Source of the DNA: Pythium myriotylum
Lineage: Eukaryota > Oomycota > Peronosporomycetes > Pythiales > Pythiaceae
NCBI GenBank assembly: GCA_023091665.1
Contig: JALJCQ010000023.1
Span: 496,001-560,000, forward strand
Direction: 5' to 3'
Length of the DNA stretch: 64,000 nt
Part shown: in pieces, positions 44,601-53,494 of the stretch
Numbering within the stretch: position 1 is the stretch's first letter
Layout: every line of letters begins with the position of its first letter
Notes under the pieces: model-generated
What the model saw: the letters and a program-made list of their open reading frames with translations, nothing else
Told to the model about the DNA's origin: nothing
Database searches by the model: none
Made by a program: the position numbers and the translations under genes

Positions 44601-45525
44601 TGACCTCGATAGAGGTGCGGATCAGAACAGTTGATTTGAGATCAGCCTCAAAGTGCTTCAGTTGATAGCTCAGATCGCAGACTACGCGATAAATTATATT
44701 GGACCTCATGATCGAGGCAATTTTGTCGGCATCATTGCTGAAGGATCGGGTTAGCTCGATTGTCGTCCTCTTGACAAGCTCCGTGATCATTCGGCGGTCA
44801 TCTTGTTGATGAGAGGAGACTCTTGTTATGTCGACAGGAATAAGTGACGCGAGAATGACGAGGATACCAGAGCCAAGAAGCCTCTTTTGGTCGGCAATAG
44901 GCGAATGACTCCGATATTTATCTACGGCGGATGCTTTCGGCTTCACCAGGTGGTACAATATCTTGATATACGAATGGAGAGCGTTGAAAGACACTCCACC
45001 CACACCGACAGCGTCACGATAGACCTTGAATTGATGCCGCAACTCGAGATTCTTGACAAAGTGCATCGAGCGCAATCTTGCGCGAACGGAAACATCGACC
45101 TCTCGAGTCTTCAGACTTCGTTCAAACAGCACACCGCGCCAGTGGTGCTGCACGACACGGGCACATAGCTCAGTCTCTCGAAGCAAGAATGATAGGCTCT
45201 TACCCATTGCATTGTCCCGTGAGAGAATGGGTGCAAACCATTCTGAGAGCTCAGCCAAAAGAGAGCAGACGCGGAACATCCGTGCCATGTCGGCAATCTT
45301 GGAAAGGCTGCGAAACGACTTATTCATCAAGATTGGGATCGTCGACTCCACAAACGTTACGGCATGCTCATGTGTCTCCAACAGACGAATCAGCATGGTT
45401 GTAGCAAGCTTGCGGCGCCGCGGATCGTCCGAGTGTTCGACCTGCTCGTACAGCGTCTCGACCGCGACCTGAATCTTGGCAGCATTCCATGTACGGGTAT
45501 CCCACTCCTGATCCATGAGCATCAT
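41614..45525 (-). CDS. Large armadillo/HEAT-like helical protein with IQ motif (orphan)
   Basis: One exon, 1303 residues, starting ATG ATG CTC ATG at 45525. Residues about 124-136 fit an IQ calmodulin-binding motif (VVQHHWRGVLFER). Most of the protein is alpha-helical repeats of armadillo/HEAT appearance, for example LCELILSTVHNLACSYGFKT, VVRTAVALYHDMTNHSDARA and LVEVCCRALSRLAATNTARN. The C-terminal 250 residues are Ser/Pro-rich and disordered with a basic end. I recognise no named family. A scaffold or ciliary role would be a guess. It converges with the CRT-like gene (103 bp). Confidence 0.8.
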   Translation of the reverse strand: MMLMDQEWDTRTWNAAKIQVAVETLYEQVEHSDDPRRRKLATTMLIRLLETHEHAVTFVESTIPILMNKSFRSLSKIADMARMFRVCSLLAELSEWFAPILSRDNAMGKSLSFLLRETELCARVVQHHWRGVLFERSLKTREVDVSVRARLRSMHFVKNLELRHQFKVYRDAVGVGGVSFNALHSYIKILYHLVKPKASAVDKYRSHSPIADQKRLLGSGILVILASLIPVDITRVSSHQQDDRRMITELVKRTTIELTRSFSNDADKIASIMRSNIIYRVVCDLSYQLKHFEADLKSTVLIRTSIEVIAVIARAVRQLFNNHCHHQDDQASPSSFAEATFRMNGLQAAATEFLTTQDVVCTLLLLLPHARQRQDSPLCELILSTVHNLACSYGFKTLLGVLTRNGGRALEQVILCFDDPSESVVRTAVALYHDMTNHSDARAGFTTAGAVLILSKWCSGGIEESKSKSRFILAICGVALLARQHTTKLPSSEKLLDMLGSLQDRQEALYSILSDLVSGSSKDVKRSALYLHQTTGFFVPILLRFLLQVKPSDMEPIFQTRKQRSISCIVLSRFFKVPSVAMAAFSESTVIHISLALQCSRLDESEGKLRGSQSTRHERYLHSLGLKEGCKALSRLARCPPGSTDISLIPSITSGNVPQLPQAIVCDVVLRLHVLEDIIPLIHLPTDAAEFPDVEPSKVHAAIELVGYLRPMPFGESTRLNFLSTMSCHPHGLFANNKLEMLVNTIAPVVLHVLKEKSCGDELVEVCCRALSRLAATNTARNLLLTQGALFIALAHIPEALNASRALQGVALTIDTCVDDGGLFGVPASLFTLMAKLCAIPDGRMAIIKAQVLPRVLKRLQITDIDRPDNDIEVKSEIAVLVQRLAICNTAEGNTSEQFLHFKVIEQLTEITKGHTRLLSLPATPQSPAKRIDTHLSTRRNWRILNNAVGAIAELAQDTLVFVPKIVEVDVLLQLLSIFAIKRENVHSSLQHYVASLHYLIVSITHAIASYPFGKFHEYLLRLELAQDATLELRQIVSFIDQIKKIAFDFTLELNGMSQADSDSRKTIGELAREVVALTNYSSFQPPAARLPPAGSPTPSRLSSPKILENTKMKSLLVRVELDKVLEEQPMSFPPVSLHPQESVQPHQKESWSKGCGIPGPIQLDNQHPVLPKGADLLSTRPPIRSPQKLSENDTLPHYVFARPKSKARRSSTQDRSEQLLLLDPLFQNAVPVESQHRHRQKRSQCQELLNKKSFMYIQEVDHYGHKVDLRARRTRNSYNSDQKLSTMQLQTNDPTRKEFPRP

Positions 45526-45575
45526 CTCCTACATGCAATCAATATGGCGGAAGTCAGTCCAGTTTACACGATCAC

Positions 45576-45947
45576 TCACTGCCTCACGACTCCCACAATC
45601 CGGCCCTGCACGACGGCGCCATCCGCTTGGTTCTCGTCGTCGTCATCGCCTGCATCCTCCGGGAACCGGCTCGGTACCACGCGGCGGGGCTCTTCCTGTC
45701 TCTGCGCTTTCTTGTCGGGTGTGGAGGCATTTTCCTGAAGCAGGAGGATTCGTTTGCCGACATCTTGCAAGTGGTCGCCCACGGCCGCGTCCACCGAGTG
45801 GTCGAGTTGGAGCGTCGGGAGCAGAGCCTGCTGCTGCGCGACCACGCGCTGCGCCTCGACGCCCACGCGCGTCACGCGGTCGCGCAGTGTGCCCTGTCGC
45901 TCCTCCCACGGCTGCGGCGCCTCGTAGCTCCAGCGTGGCGCCGCCAT
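45576..45947 (-). CDS. Small hypothetical protein
   Basis: 123-codon frame from an ATG with good context (CCGCCATGG). Residues 20-75 could form an amphipathic or coiled-coil helix (RDRVTRVGVEAQRVVAQQQA, HLQDVGKRILLLQE); the tail is Asp/Glu-rich. It lies 50 bp upstream of the armadillo-like gene on the same strand. No family is recognised. Coding status rests on frame length, codon use and start context only. Confidence 0.5.
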   Translation of the reverse strand: MAAPRWSYEAPQPWEERQGTLRDRVTRVGVEAQRVVAQQQALLPTLQLDHSVDAAVGDHLQDVGKRILLLQENASTPDKKAQRQEEPRRVVPSRFPEDAGDDDDENQADGAVVQGRIVGVVRQ

Positions 45948-46975
45948 GGGCGATTAATCTTGTGGCGCATCCTGGTCTCGTGAGCAGAGCCAAAAATGGA
46001 CGGATCTGTCAAACAACCCCGCTCGAGTGACCTCCCGGGAACAAAAGTGGGGCGGTTCGGCCCCATCCTCATTGTCCCGCGCCCACGTCGTGCGCGTCAC
46101 GGAACTGACGAGTGGGTGAGCGATTGGTGGCGGAAGCGGCACTCTGTCAAAACCGCCCCATGCTAGCAGGCTGCTACCACCGCCCGAGACGCCAATTTAG
46201 TTTTTTTGTTCTCGGATCACGTTCGTCGTTCGGAAAAGCCTTGGCAGCCTCCATCCGGCTCTGGACACCGAGTCGAATGGCTCGAGTCGGCGCAGTTGGG
46301 TGGACAAGGGGCGGCCATGGATGAATGGCATCTGTCCCGTTCACCGACTAGCGCGTCTGGGACACGCGGCCGTCCCCAAGCACCGGGCCGACACAGACCT
46401 CCTTCGCTCACTTCACCGACGGCGGCGAAAGGTCGTGGCTCTGCTGCATGAGTCTGCGGCGAGCCCATCGCCTGCTTGAAGCTGGCGCGACTCTGCGACG
46501 CGTGGGGGGCGATGGATTCAAAAGCGAATCTTGGCTGGCGGAGAGCTCTATCCACCCACCGGACGCCAGTCGAGCTCACGCAGCAGAGAGCCTGAGCGTC
46601 TCGTCGCTGGGTCGTCGTCATCCAGTCGAGGCGACCGGCGGAACGCGGAGGGAAAACAGCGTTCGGAACCCTCCGCTCGTCAAGAGACGCTGCTCCTCTC
46701 TCTCGCCTTCGGGCATCTCAGCTAATTCGGGAGGAAGGCATTTTTGCACCCATGTGGCACACTTCTTCAACTCGTTGGCACTCCAACTTTGTTCTCGCTC
46801 CTTCCAACCCACGGCCCCATCCAACCCGCGAGAACAACCTTGAGTCTGCAGAGGTCTTCCACACGGGGTAGGGTTCGCCGCTGTGGGAAAGTCTGATTGG
46901 GCCGGGGGATTATAAGGGCTAGGGGTTAAAGCCCTCGCTGGGTGCCTTTTTGCTCTCTCTTTTTGTCGGGGCGAG
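45948..46975. other. Intergenic, upstream of the IQM-like gene
   Basis: About 1 kb without a convincing gene; open frames on both strands have no similarity and no consistent composition. It leads up to the INR-FPR element at 46976. Confidence 0.4.
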
Positions 46976-46994
46976 TGTCATTCCCCAATTTTCT
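46976..46994 (+). promoter_or_regulatory. Near-perfect INR-FPR core promoter
   Basis: TGTCATTCCCCAATTTTCT matches 17 of 19 positions of the oomycete INR-FPR consensus, including the whole flanking element. It would start the IQM-like transcript near 46979. The first ATG downstream is at 47489, so the predicted leader is about 510 nt with no AUG. Confidence 0.7.
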
Positions 46995-47488
46995 CGCCGC
47001 TGCTCAAGAGAAGAGTAACCCGTCGTCGTCGGGTTAGCCCTGACAGACAGCGACTGGAACCGACCGACCGACCGACCAGAAGACACAGATTCGAGCTCGC
47101 GCACCGCGCCGCTCGCCTCCTCCGCGCCGCGCCGCCTCGCTCCCCGCCGCCGCTCGCTGGGCCCGTGGACGCGCCTCCTCCTCCTGCTCCGCGCCGTGCA
47201 TTTTTGCTCTCGACGGCGTCGCTTCGTCGCGCGCAGAGACCTCCCGGGACGAAGCACCAGCCAGCCACCATACTCGCGGTGACACTGACGGCTCTCGACT
47301 GCGTCACAGCGGTTGGCGAGCGGCAATCTGCTCCGCGCCTCGGTCACGACGTCGGCAGCGACGCGCCAGTGCGGATTGATCCAAGCGACCGGCATCGGCT
47401 AACGGAAGACCAACTTCCGACCGAGTGGGAGGCGAGAACCCCCGAGGCCACGCTGAGCGCCGCCAAGAAGAGAGCGGCGTCGTGGGCG

Positions 47489-48672
47489 ATGACCGCGGAA
47501 ACGATGCGAGCCAAACGACGCGCTTACCAGAACATGCACGAGATCGTCAAGCTCGCGAAAAAGTACTCGCCCAAGCTCGTCAAGGGCTACAGCGCGGGCA
47601 ACATCTCGGTCGTGGACAAGAAGAGCTGGCTCGAAGTCTGCGACCGCAAGCACCGGTGCGTAGGAATTTTCGAGGAGTCTTGTAGACGTTGGAACAACAT
47701 CAAGTCTGTTTGTTGGGACAACTTGTGTCTACTCTGTCCTGCATCCGAAACTAAGATGTGGCTGACCCGTGGCTTTGTGTGTGTTGTCCATTGTATAGCT
47801 ACGGCGCGAACCTACGTGCTTACTACAAGGAGTGGAAGCGCCAGGAGGCCAAACCCAGCTTCTGGGAGTGGCTGGACGACGAGTCGGTCGAAGTTGAGGG
47901 CGTTCCACGCACCAAGCTTGAGCGCGAAACGGTTCTGTACTGCGACACGGAAGCTGAGCGCCAAAAGTTTGCGCTGACCATCCGAGACGGGCTCGTGTAC
48001 CACGAGGAGTCGCAGGAGATCGTGTCGAGCGGCGAAGAAGGCTGGATCTTCGTGCTCCGCGACGGCATTTTGTTCGGAGGCCAGAAAGAGACCAAGAAGA
48101 TCCCGCGCATCCACCACACGAGCTTTGTCGGAGGCGAGTGCGTTCAGACTGCAGGCATGATGGTGATCAACGATGGCGTGATCAGCACGATCTACCCTCA
48201 CAGTGGCCACTACCGCCCTTCCGAACACGAACTGCTCGTGTTGCTTCGCTTTCTTGTTGCCCAGGGCGTCGATCTCTCGGAGGTTCAGGTGGACGTCCAG
48301 CGCATCCAGAAAGTGTTTCGGGACTCGATCAACGGCGCGCTCGTGCGCAAGCTCGACAACGCCCACTTTTGGAACGCTTATCGTGTCTTGTACTTCCTCG
48401 AACAGAAGCACCTGGCGTGGAAGATCGGCATGTTCGACGAGTTAGTCGATACGGTTGTCCAGAAGAACCACGGCGTGCTCGAGGTGGACGACTCGTCCGA
48501 CGAGACCACGGCCGAGGACTGCGACACCACGGCCGACTTTGCTTTCGACACGGGTGGCTTCGAGACGTCGCCCGGTCCGCACGATTCCACGATCATGCGG
48601 ACGCCGTCGATGTGCGAGACCATTTTTGAAGATCCAGTGGAGCTGCTGACGACGTGCGAGATGCAGCAGTAG
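47489..48672 (+). CDS. IQM-like calmodulin-associated family protein
   Basis: Exons 47489-47655 and 47799-48672 with a 143-nt intron; 346 residues. Splicing creates DRKHRYGANLRAYYKEW, matching the plant IQM signature RHRYGHNL..YY..W. Further IQM features: FWEWLDDE, PRTKLERETVLYC, WIFVLRDGILFGGQKE, HTSFVGGECVQTAGMMVIND, PHSGHYRPSEHE and FLVAQGVDLSEVQVD. Plant IQM proteins bind calmodulin in a calcium-independent way; here the IQ helix would lie in the basic N-terminal segment (MRAKRRAYQNM) and is not a clean IQ motif. The C-terminus is acidic with Ser/Thr. The start is the first ATG after the predicted promoter, but a non-AUG-led extension of the open frame upstream cannot be excluded. Confidence 0.82.
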
Positions 48673-49070
48673 GACAAGGTATTGGAGACGAGTGTACTGT
48701 AGTGCGGAGAAGGAGTCAAGTCAAGAAAGAAGAAGTGAAACCCCAGTCACCGCAAGTGAGAAAGCAACCCGGCGACTTGTACCATGGAAAAAAGTTATCT
48801 TGTAGGATCGGCTAGTCCAGTGCGTGGGGCGCGACGACCCCGTGGCGTGCGGCGCGCGCCCCTAATTTGTAGTAGCAGTCTATTTAAGCGGCGTGAGAGT
48901 CCGCAGCTAAACAACGCCTTCCTACTTTCACGTGATTCAGTTGCGCTCGAGTTGTGTTCGTTGGTTCGCAAGAATAGTGTTCTGCAGCCCCATTTCGAAA
49001 CGTCACCACCACGAGAGACTGGCCAGCGCAGCGGGAAACAAGGCTCCGGACAGAAGCGACCAGCTTCAAC
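48673..49070. other. Intergenic, IQM-like gene to kinesin-like gene
   Basis: About 400 bp holding the 3' flank of one gene and the 5' flank of the next; I see no clear motif or repeat. Confidence 0.4.
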
Positions 49071-52000
49071 ATGGAGGCATCGCGGGCGCCGTCTCTTCCA
49101 ACGAGCACAGCGGTGGTGCTCGGTCAGCTCCATGTCTCGTGCTTTGTGACGGCGGCGAACCGCGCGACGCCCGTCTTTGATGTCCAGCCCGATCGAAAGC
49201 GTGTCCGAGTGGTAACGAAGCCTACAGCTCACAACGTCCACACCGACTCGGCCATTCTCAGCGCCTCTTCTTCAGCTCAGTCACATGCGTCACCGATCCC
49301 GACAACTGCCGAGATACCGACTGCGGAGTGGGAGTTCCATTCGGTATTCTCGTCGGGCTGCACTTCCACTCACAGTGGCGACTTCTATCGCGACATCACC
49401 GCTCACGCTGTCCGTAGCGCTATCGAAGATGGCGTCAATACCAATGTTCTGGCCACGGGAATCCATCCAACGCAGAAGTTCCGTCTGCTCTTTGGAAAGC
49501 CCACGTCGACGCCCTCGCCAACTTCAATCTCAGCGTTACGGGACCAGAAAGATGTGCTGGATCTCCACGGGCAGCTTGGCGCATTGCTGAACGACTTCTT
49601 CCAGCGAGACGACGTGCCCGACTGGGCGTTAGGGATCAGCAGTTGGATGATAGTCAACAACCACGCTATTGATTTGCTCCAGCAGCAGGCCGAGATACTC
49701 GACGGATCCCCGTTGGCCTTTGCTTCCGTCGAGGCGCCAACCTTGGCCATCGCTCTGCAGATCCTGCAAACCGCCAAGACACACCGCATCGTGCGCAAGC
49801 ACACAGCTGAGCACTCGCACTTCTTTGTGCGACTTGCATTCTACCGGAAGTCGACGGGCCAACTCAGCACACTCCATCTCGTCGATCTCATGGATCTCAA
49901 AGACTTCCGAGACGCCATCTCGACCCAAGAAAAGAGCGAGCTTTTTGACGTTCTCCTCGACATCCGCGTGCAGACCGGCCCTGCTGCAGCCGCTCGATCA
50001 GCATCGCCAAAAACCAAAGAGACAGCAAGAAGGTCTCCAAAGGCGATGCTTCTCTCGAACTTTCTGCAGCCGCTGCTTACTCAGAACGCCAGGACCTTTC
50101 TTTATGCCAATGTCATCGATTCTCGTGCAAGCCTCAGAGAGAGTGTCGCTTTGCTGAACGCTGTCGCCAACATGAAGGGCTTTGCTTGTGTGTGCAAGAA
50201 GCTCACTGGCGTCACATTCTCGCAGCTTGGGTTTCAAGCTTTTTTGCCGCCTCCAATTCCAGCCGAGATCGATCCTAAAGACGAAGGATCGACCCTAGAC
50301 TCCGCCGCAGCTAAAGCCATGGCAGCTGTGGCCATCGGTGAGTCTCTTCTGAGCCGTTTAACCGCCTCATCATCTTCAGCAGCACGTTTGAGGCCTGACA
50401 GTCAAGCAGAGACTCCTTTGTCGTCCCCCGCGGTGACCTCAGATGCAAACTCTTGGCTTGAGGCGTTCAAGCAGCGCAAAAGAGACATTCTCATAAGCAC
50501 AGCACCAAATTTACCTGTTCCCTGGACGATGGACGAACTGCCTCTTGGTCTCGAGGATCGACAGCCTCTTCCGACGACTTCTTTTGACTCAACAGCACGA
50601 ACGCGTGGGTCCAGTAGCGACTTATACGCTCGCCTCATGGAGACGATAGACGGCGCACCGTGTGGGTCAGTGGGGAATTCTCCGTCAACCTCACTTGCGT
50701 CACTCCGCACGCACTTGCGGCGCGCGAACTCTGTTCCACTACCGATTGAAGAACCGGTAAATGATCACCCACTTCCTTCACCACCGCAACCTCAGCTACA
50801 ATCATCTCTGTCAAAGGATCTTTCGGGACGCCTAGCTAAGACTTTCCCTCTCGCAAATGGAAACGTCCTACCCAGCGATGGTTTTATGACCTCGTCATCC
50901 ACCGCAAGCGGTACTCTTATCGAGAATGTTGAGTTACCTTCTCAAGTCATGTCGCCACCCAACGTAGACGGACTCGACTCTACCACCGCCGCGAAAATCC
51001 GGGCAACCGACGCCGCATTGCTGCGAAGAAACTATGATGCTTTACTAACAGTTGTCCGTGAGCAGCAGCAACTCCGTGAGGCAGCAGAGTCACGTGCGAA
51101 GGAGGCTGTGCATGACAGTGAAGAGCTGCGCGCACAATACGAAGTCCAAATCGACAACTTAAAGCTCGAGGCGGTCTCGCTGAAATCCAAAGTTAGAGTG
51201 CTCGAGAAACAGAGCGGCGTGGCGCAAGTGTTTGAGCAGTATGAGGCTGAGATCCAAAGCCTACAACGCGAAGTGCAGCTCCTTCGGATGCAGAATGTCG
51301 AGCTCGAACTACGAGCCGCGTCCTCCAGCATCGGGGTAGAATCACCCAACCTGTTGGGAGGTCTTGGTTCCATCACAGACCTCAAGAGGCGATATAATGC
51401 CATGGCCCATGACAAGCTTGAGCTCGAACGCACACTCGCAGAGTACCGCAAGAAAGAGAGGCAGTTTCACGCCCAGCACAAGCTGATTCATGAGTCCACG
51501 CTTAAAGTAGATCGACTATCAAAGGAACTAGCCGAAAGAGATCACGCCTTGGTGTCAACGCGGCTTGGCAAGAAGCGATTGAGTGCTGAGATTCACCTAG
51601 CACAGCGAGAAACTCACCACCTCCAGCAAGAGAACGAGCGGTTGTTATCGGAGAAGGCCGCAACAACTGAAGAACTACTGGCTGCGAAAATGTATTTGGC
51701 CTCGGTCGAGAGCGAACAGAAGAAGGCTGAAATTCTGGAGAAGTTCGTAAGAAAACACGGCGATCGAATGAACCGAGTTCGAAGCGCAGGAATCCAAGGG
51801 AATAATGGTTGTAGTTGGCTTGATAAGGAGAGTTGGCACCGAGACGCCGAAGTTAGAGAGGCCGAGGAGAAATTGTTCCAAGGAGTAAGACGAAGTGTGC
51901 CGCAGCTCGTACCACTCGCAAACAAAGTACTTCGGAAACTGGAATTACAGGAGCTTTCTCTCCGAGAGTTTGCGGAACGAGAAGTCGACTTCATCAACTT

Positions 52001-52085
52001 GCTTGTCGAACTCGCCAGCGATCAACCAGCCATGGCAATCAAAACCATGATTCAAGAGGAAATGAGAAAACTCTCGGTGTTTTAA
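49071..52085 (+). CDS. Kinesin-like protein with degenerate motor (no P-loop)
   Basis: Single exon, 1004 residues. Residues about 85-395 follow the kinesin motor plan strand by strand: EWEFHSVFSSGCT, then ITAHAVRSAIEDGVNTNVLA; SSWMIVNNHAIDLLQ in place of the VSYLEIYNE region; EHSHFFVRLAF in place of SSRSH; LSTLHLVDLMD in place of LNLVDLAGSE; and TFLYANVIDSRASLRESVAL near the end. The nucleotide-binding P-loop, normally GQTGSGKT, is GIHPTQKF and lacks the catalytic lysine-threonine pair; switch residues are also lost. It probably cannot hydrolyse ATP. A disordered Ser/Pro-rich region follows, then a long coiled coil (about 650-905) and a helical end. It could be a microtubule-binding or dimerising pseudo-motor. 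The motor resemblance is my reading, fairly sure. Confidence 0.78.
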   Translation: MEASRAPSLPTSTAVVLGQLHVSCFVTAANRATPVFDVQPDRKRVRVVTKPTAHNVHTDSAILSASSSAQSHASPIPTTAEIPTAEWEFHSVFSSGCTSTHSGDFYRDITAHAVRSAIEDGVNTNVLATGIHPTQKFRLLFGKPTSTPSPTSISALRDQKDVLDLHGQLGALLNDFFQRDDVPDWALGISSWMIVNNHAIDLLQQQAEILDGSPLAFASVEAPTLAIALQILQTAKTHRIVRKHTAEHSHFFVRLAFYRKSTGQLSTLHLVDLMDLKDFRDAISTQEKSELFDVLLDIRVQTGPAAAARSASPKTKETARRSPKAMLLSNFLQPLLTQNARTFLYANVIDSRASLRESVALLNAVANMKGFACVCKKLTGVTFSQLGFQAFLPPPIPAEIDPKDEGSTLDSAAAKAMAAVAIGESLLSRLTASSSSAARLRPDSQAETPLSSPAVTSDANSWLEAFKQRKRDILISTAPNLPVPWTMDELPLGLEDRQPLPTTSFDSTARTRGSSSDLYARLMETIDGAPCGSVGNSPSTSLASLRTHLRRANSVPLPIEEPVNDHPLPSPPQPQLQSSLSKDLSGRLAKTFPLANGNVLPSDGFMTSSSTASGTLIENVELPSQVMSPPNVDGLDSTTAAKIRATDAALLRRNYDALLTVVREQQQLREAAESRAKEAVHDSEELRAQYEVQIDNLKLEAVSLKSKVRVLEKQSGVAQVFEQYEAEIQSLQREVQLLRMQNVELELRAASSSIGVESPNLLGGLGSITDLKRRYNAMAHDKLELERTLAEYRKKERQFHAQHKLIHESTLKVDRLSKELAERDHALVSTRLGKKRLSAEIHLAQRETHHLQQENERLLSEKAATTEELLAAKMYLASVESEQKKAEILEKFVRKHGDRMNRVRSAGIQGNNGCSWLDKESWHRDAEVREAEEKLFQGVRRSVPQLVPLANKVLRKLELQELSLREFAEREVDFINLLVELASDQPAMAIKTMIQEEMRKLSVF

Positions 52086-52248
52086 AGTTTTGACCTGTTC
52101 AAAGAAGTACAATAACCGTCTCCAGCATGGTGGCTCATCCTGTGCGTGTATTGTGCGATTCAACAAAGGTACACGACGAAGACGACTCGTTCCTCGGGAC
52201 GAGAGAACTCCAGGGTGTGTGCGTAGGTGGCGATGTAGGCGAGACGAC

Positions 52249-53208
52249 TTAGTCGACGTTGGCCATGGCAACATCGGCCTCCGTGAACTTGCCCTTGTTC
52301 GCGTCGGCGATCGAGCGGTTCTTGCGCTCAAGAATCTTCTTGCGGTCCTTGTCGAGCTTGATCTTGGTGATCACGACCTTCGAGGCGTCAATGCCGACCG
52401 GGACGGCAGCGCCGTTGGCCTTCTCACGGACGACACGCTCGACGTGGATGACGAACTTCTTGCGGTACACCGTGGTGACACGGCCCTCACGGTTCTTGAA
52501 GCCGCCACGCACGATCGTGACCTCGTCGTCCTTGCGGATCGGCAGCGAGCGCACCTGTGATATCACAGACAACAATCAGCATTCCGTTGTCTTGCACTAC
52601 GAGGATACCAACTGGTATCCATAGATAGACCCAGAGGCACGCAATACTCTCATCCCAAAGAGAAGGAGAACTGCAAGCTCTGGTCGAATCACGACGGGAC
52701 AGCCCATCTCTCCTCATTCGTCACTTGAGATCGTGCGAATGGAGGAGGAACAGAACTGGATCCGCACTTACGTATCATACGATGCCATGAAGTGCCAGTG
52801 TGGTTCGAGCCCCGTGAAGAGGCTCCACTGACATGGACTTATACGTTGAAGTGTAGTGGTGTCGCCAGGGGACGTGGCTCACACTAACTTACATTGTACT
52901 TCTTCTGCAGCTCCTTGGAGAGCGGCGCGCTCATCAACACGCGGCGCGCGGTCGAGTGCGAGCCGAAGTGGGCCTTGCGCGACTTGCGGCGGGACGAGGA
53001 GACAGCCGAGTTGAACTTCACTGTAGAGCACAACGTTGTACGTGTGAGCCTCCATTCGCCAAAGAAATCCTCCTCCTGGACACACGGTCTCCTCGCTGGT
53101 CATTCCGCCACCTCCGACCGTAGAGAAGCACTCTCACGGAAGCAGAGACGCCATCACGACCCACACGGTTCGCCCGCACATCCGGAGCCCCACGATCACC
53201 CACTCACT
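52249..53208 (-). CDS. RPL26: 60S ribosomal protein L26 (uL24)
   Basis: Three exons: the A of the ATG at 53208 ends exon 1, TG begins exon 2 (53020-52893), and exon 3 is 52554-52249; introns are 187 and 338 nt. The product is 144 residues, as in other eukaryotes. Exon 2 gives [19 protein letters not shown] and [12 protein letters not shown]; exon 3 continues [18 protein letters not shown], the KOW motif, and [19 protein letters not shown]. uL24 binds 25S/26S rRNA near the polypeptide exit tunnel. Exon 1 is almost wholly leader: the donor AAAAA|GTGAGT sits just after an initiator-like CTCATTCG. Splitting of the start codon makes splicing obligatory for expression. Confidence 0.93.
52603..52620. 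repeat. Inverted repeat in RPL26 intron 2
   Basis: GGATACCA and TGGTATCC form a perfect 8-bp inverted repeat around a 2-nt spacer, close to the 3' end of the 338-nt intron on the minus strand. Confidence 0.6.
52796..52830. repeat. Bulged hairpin in RPL26 intron 2
   Basis: CAGTG pairs with CACTG and GAGCC pairs with GGCTC, giving a ten-pair stem with a 6-nt bulge and a 9-nt loop. A small inverted repeat CGTATCATACG lies 15 bp away at 52771-52781. Ribosomal-protein introns often carry snoRNAs, but no C/D or H/ACA boxes were clear. Confidence 0.45.
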
Positions 53209-53494
53209 TTTTCCTTCACACACGAATGAGATACTGTCACGCCAAGTTATCCAAGCCCAAGAGCTGCTGAGCAGCTCACTCCAAGCCAATGGTTGGTACG
53301 AGGGACCGGTTCCAGATTGGTGGACCGCGGCGGTTCACTCTCAAATCAGTATTTTTGTGAATTAAATTCGTCTAGTTTTGAATTATTTTGAAAGTCTAGT
53401 GTAGCCATCTTGGGCAAGTGTCGAATGCGTCGCCCAAGCACTCTAGAGTCCTCGGAGTGCATCCCCGAGTCTTCCTTCGTTACACGCGGCAGGT

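Noticed and set aside
52801..52812. GGTTCGAGCCCC resembling a tRNA T-arm
   Set aside because: The flanking bases do not pair as a T-stem and no anticodon or acceptor arm can be drawn.
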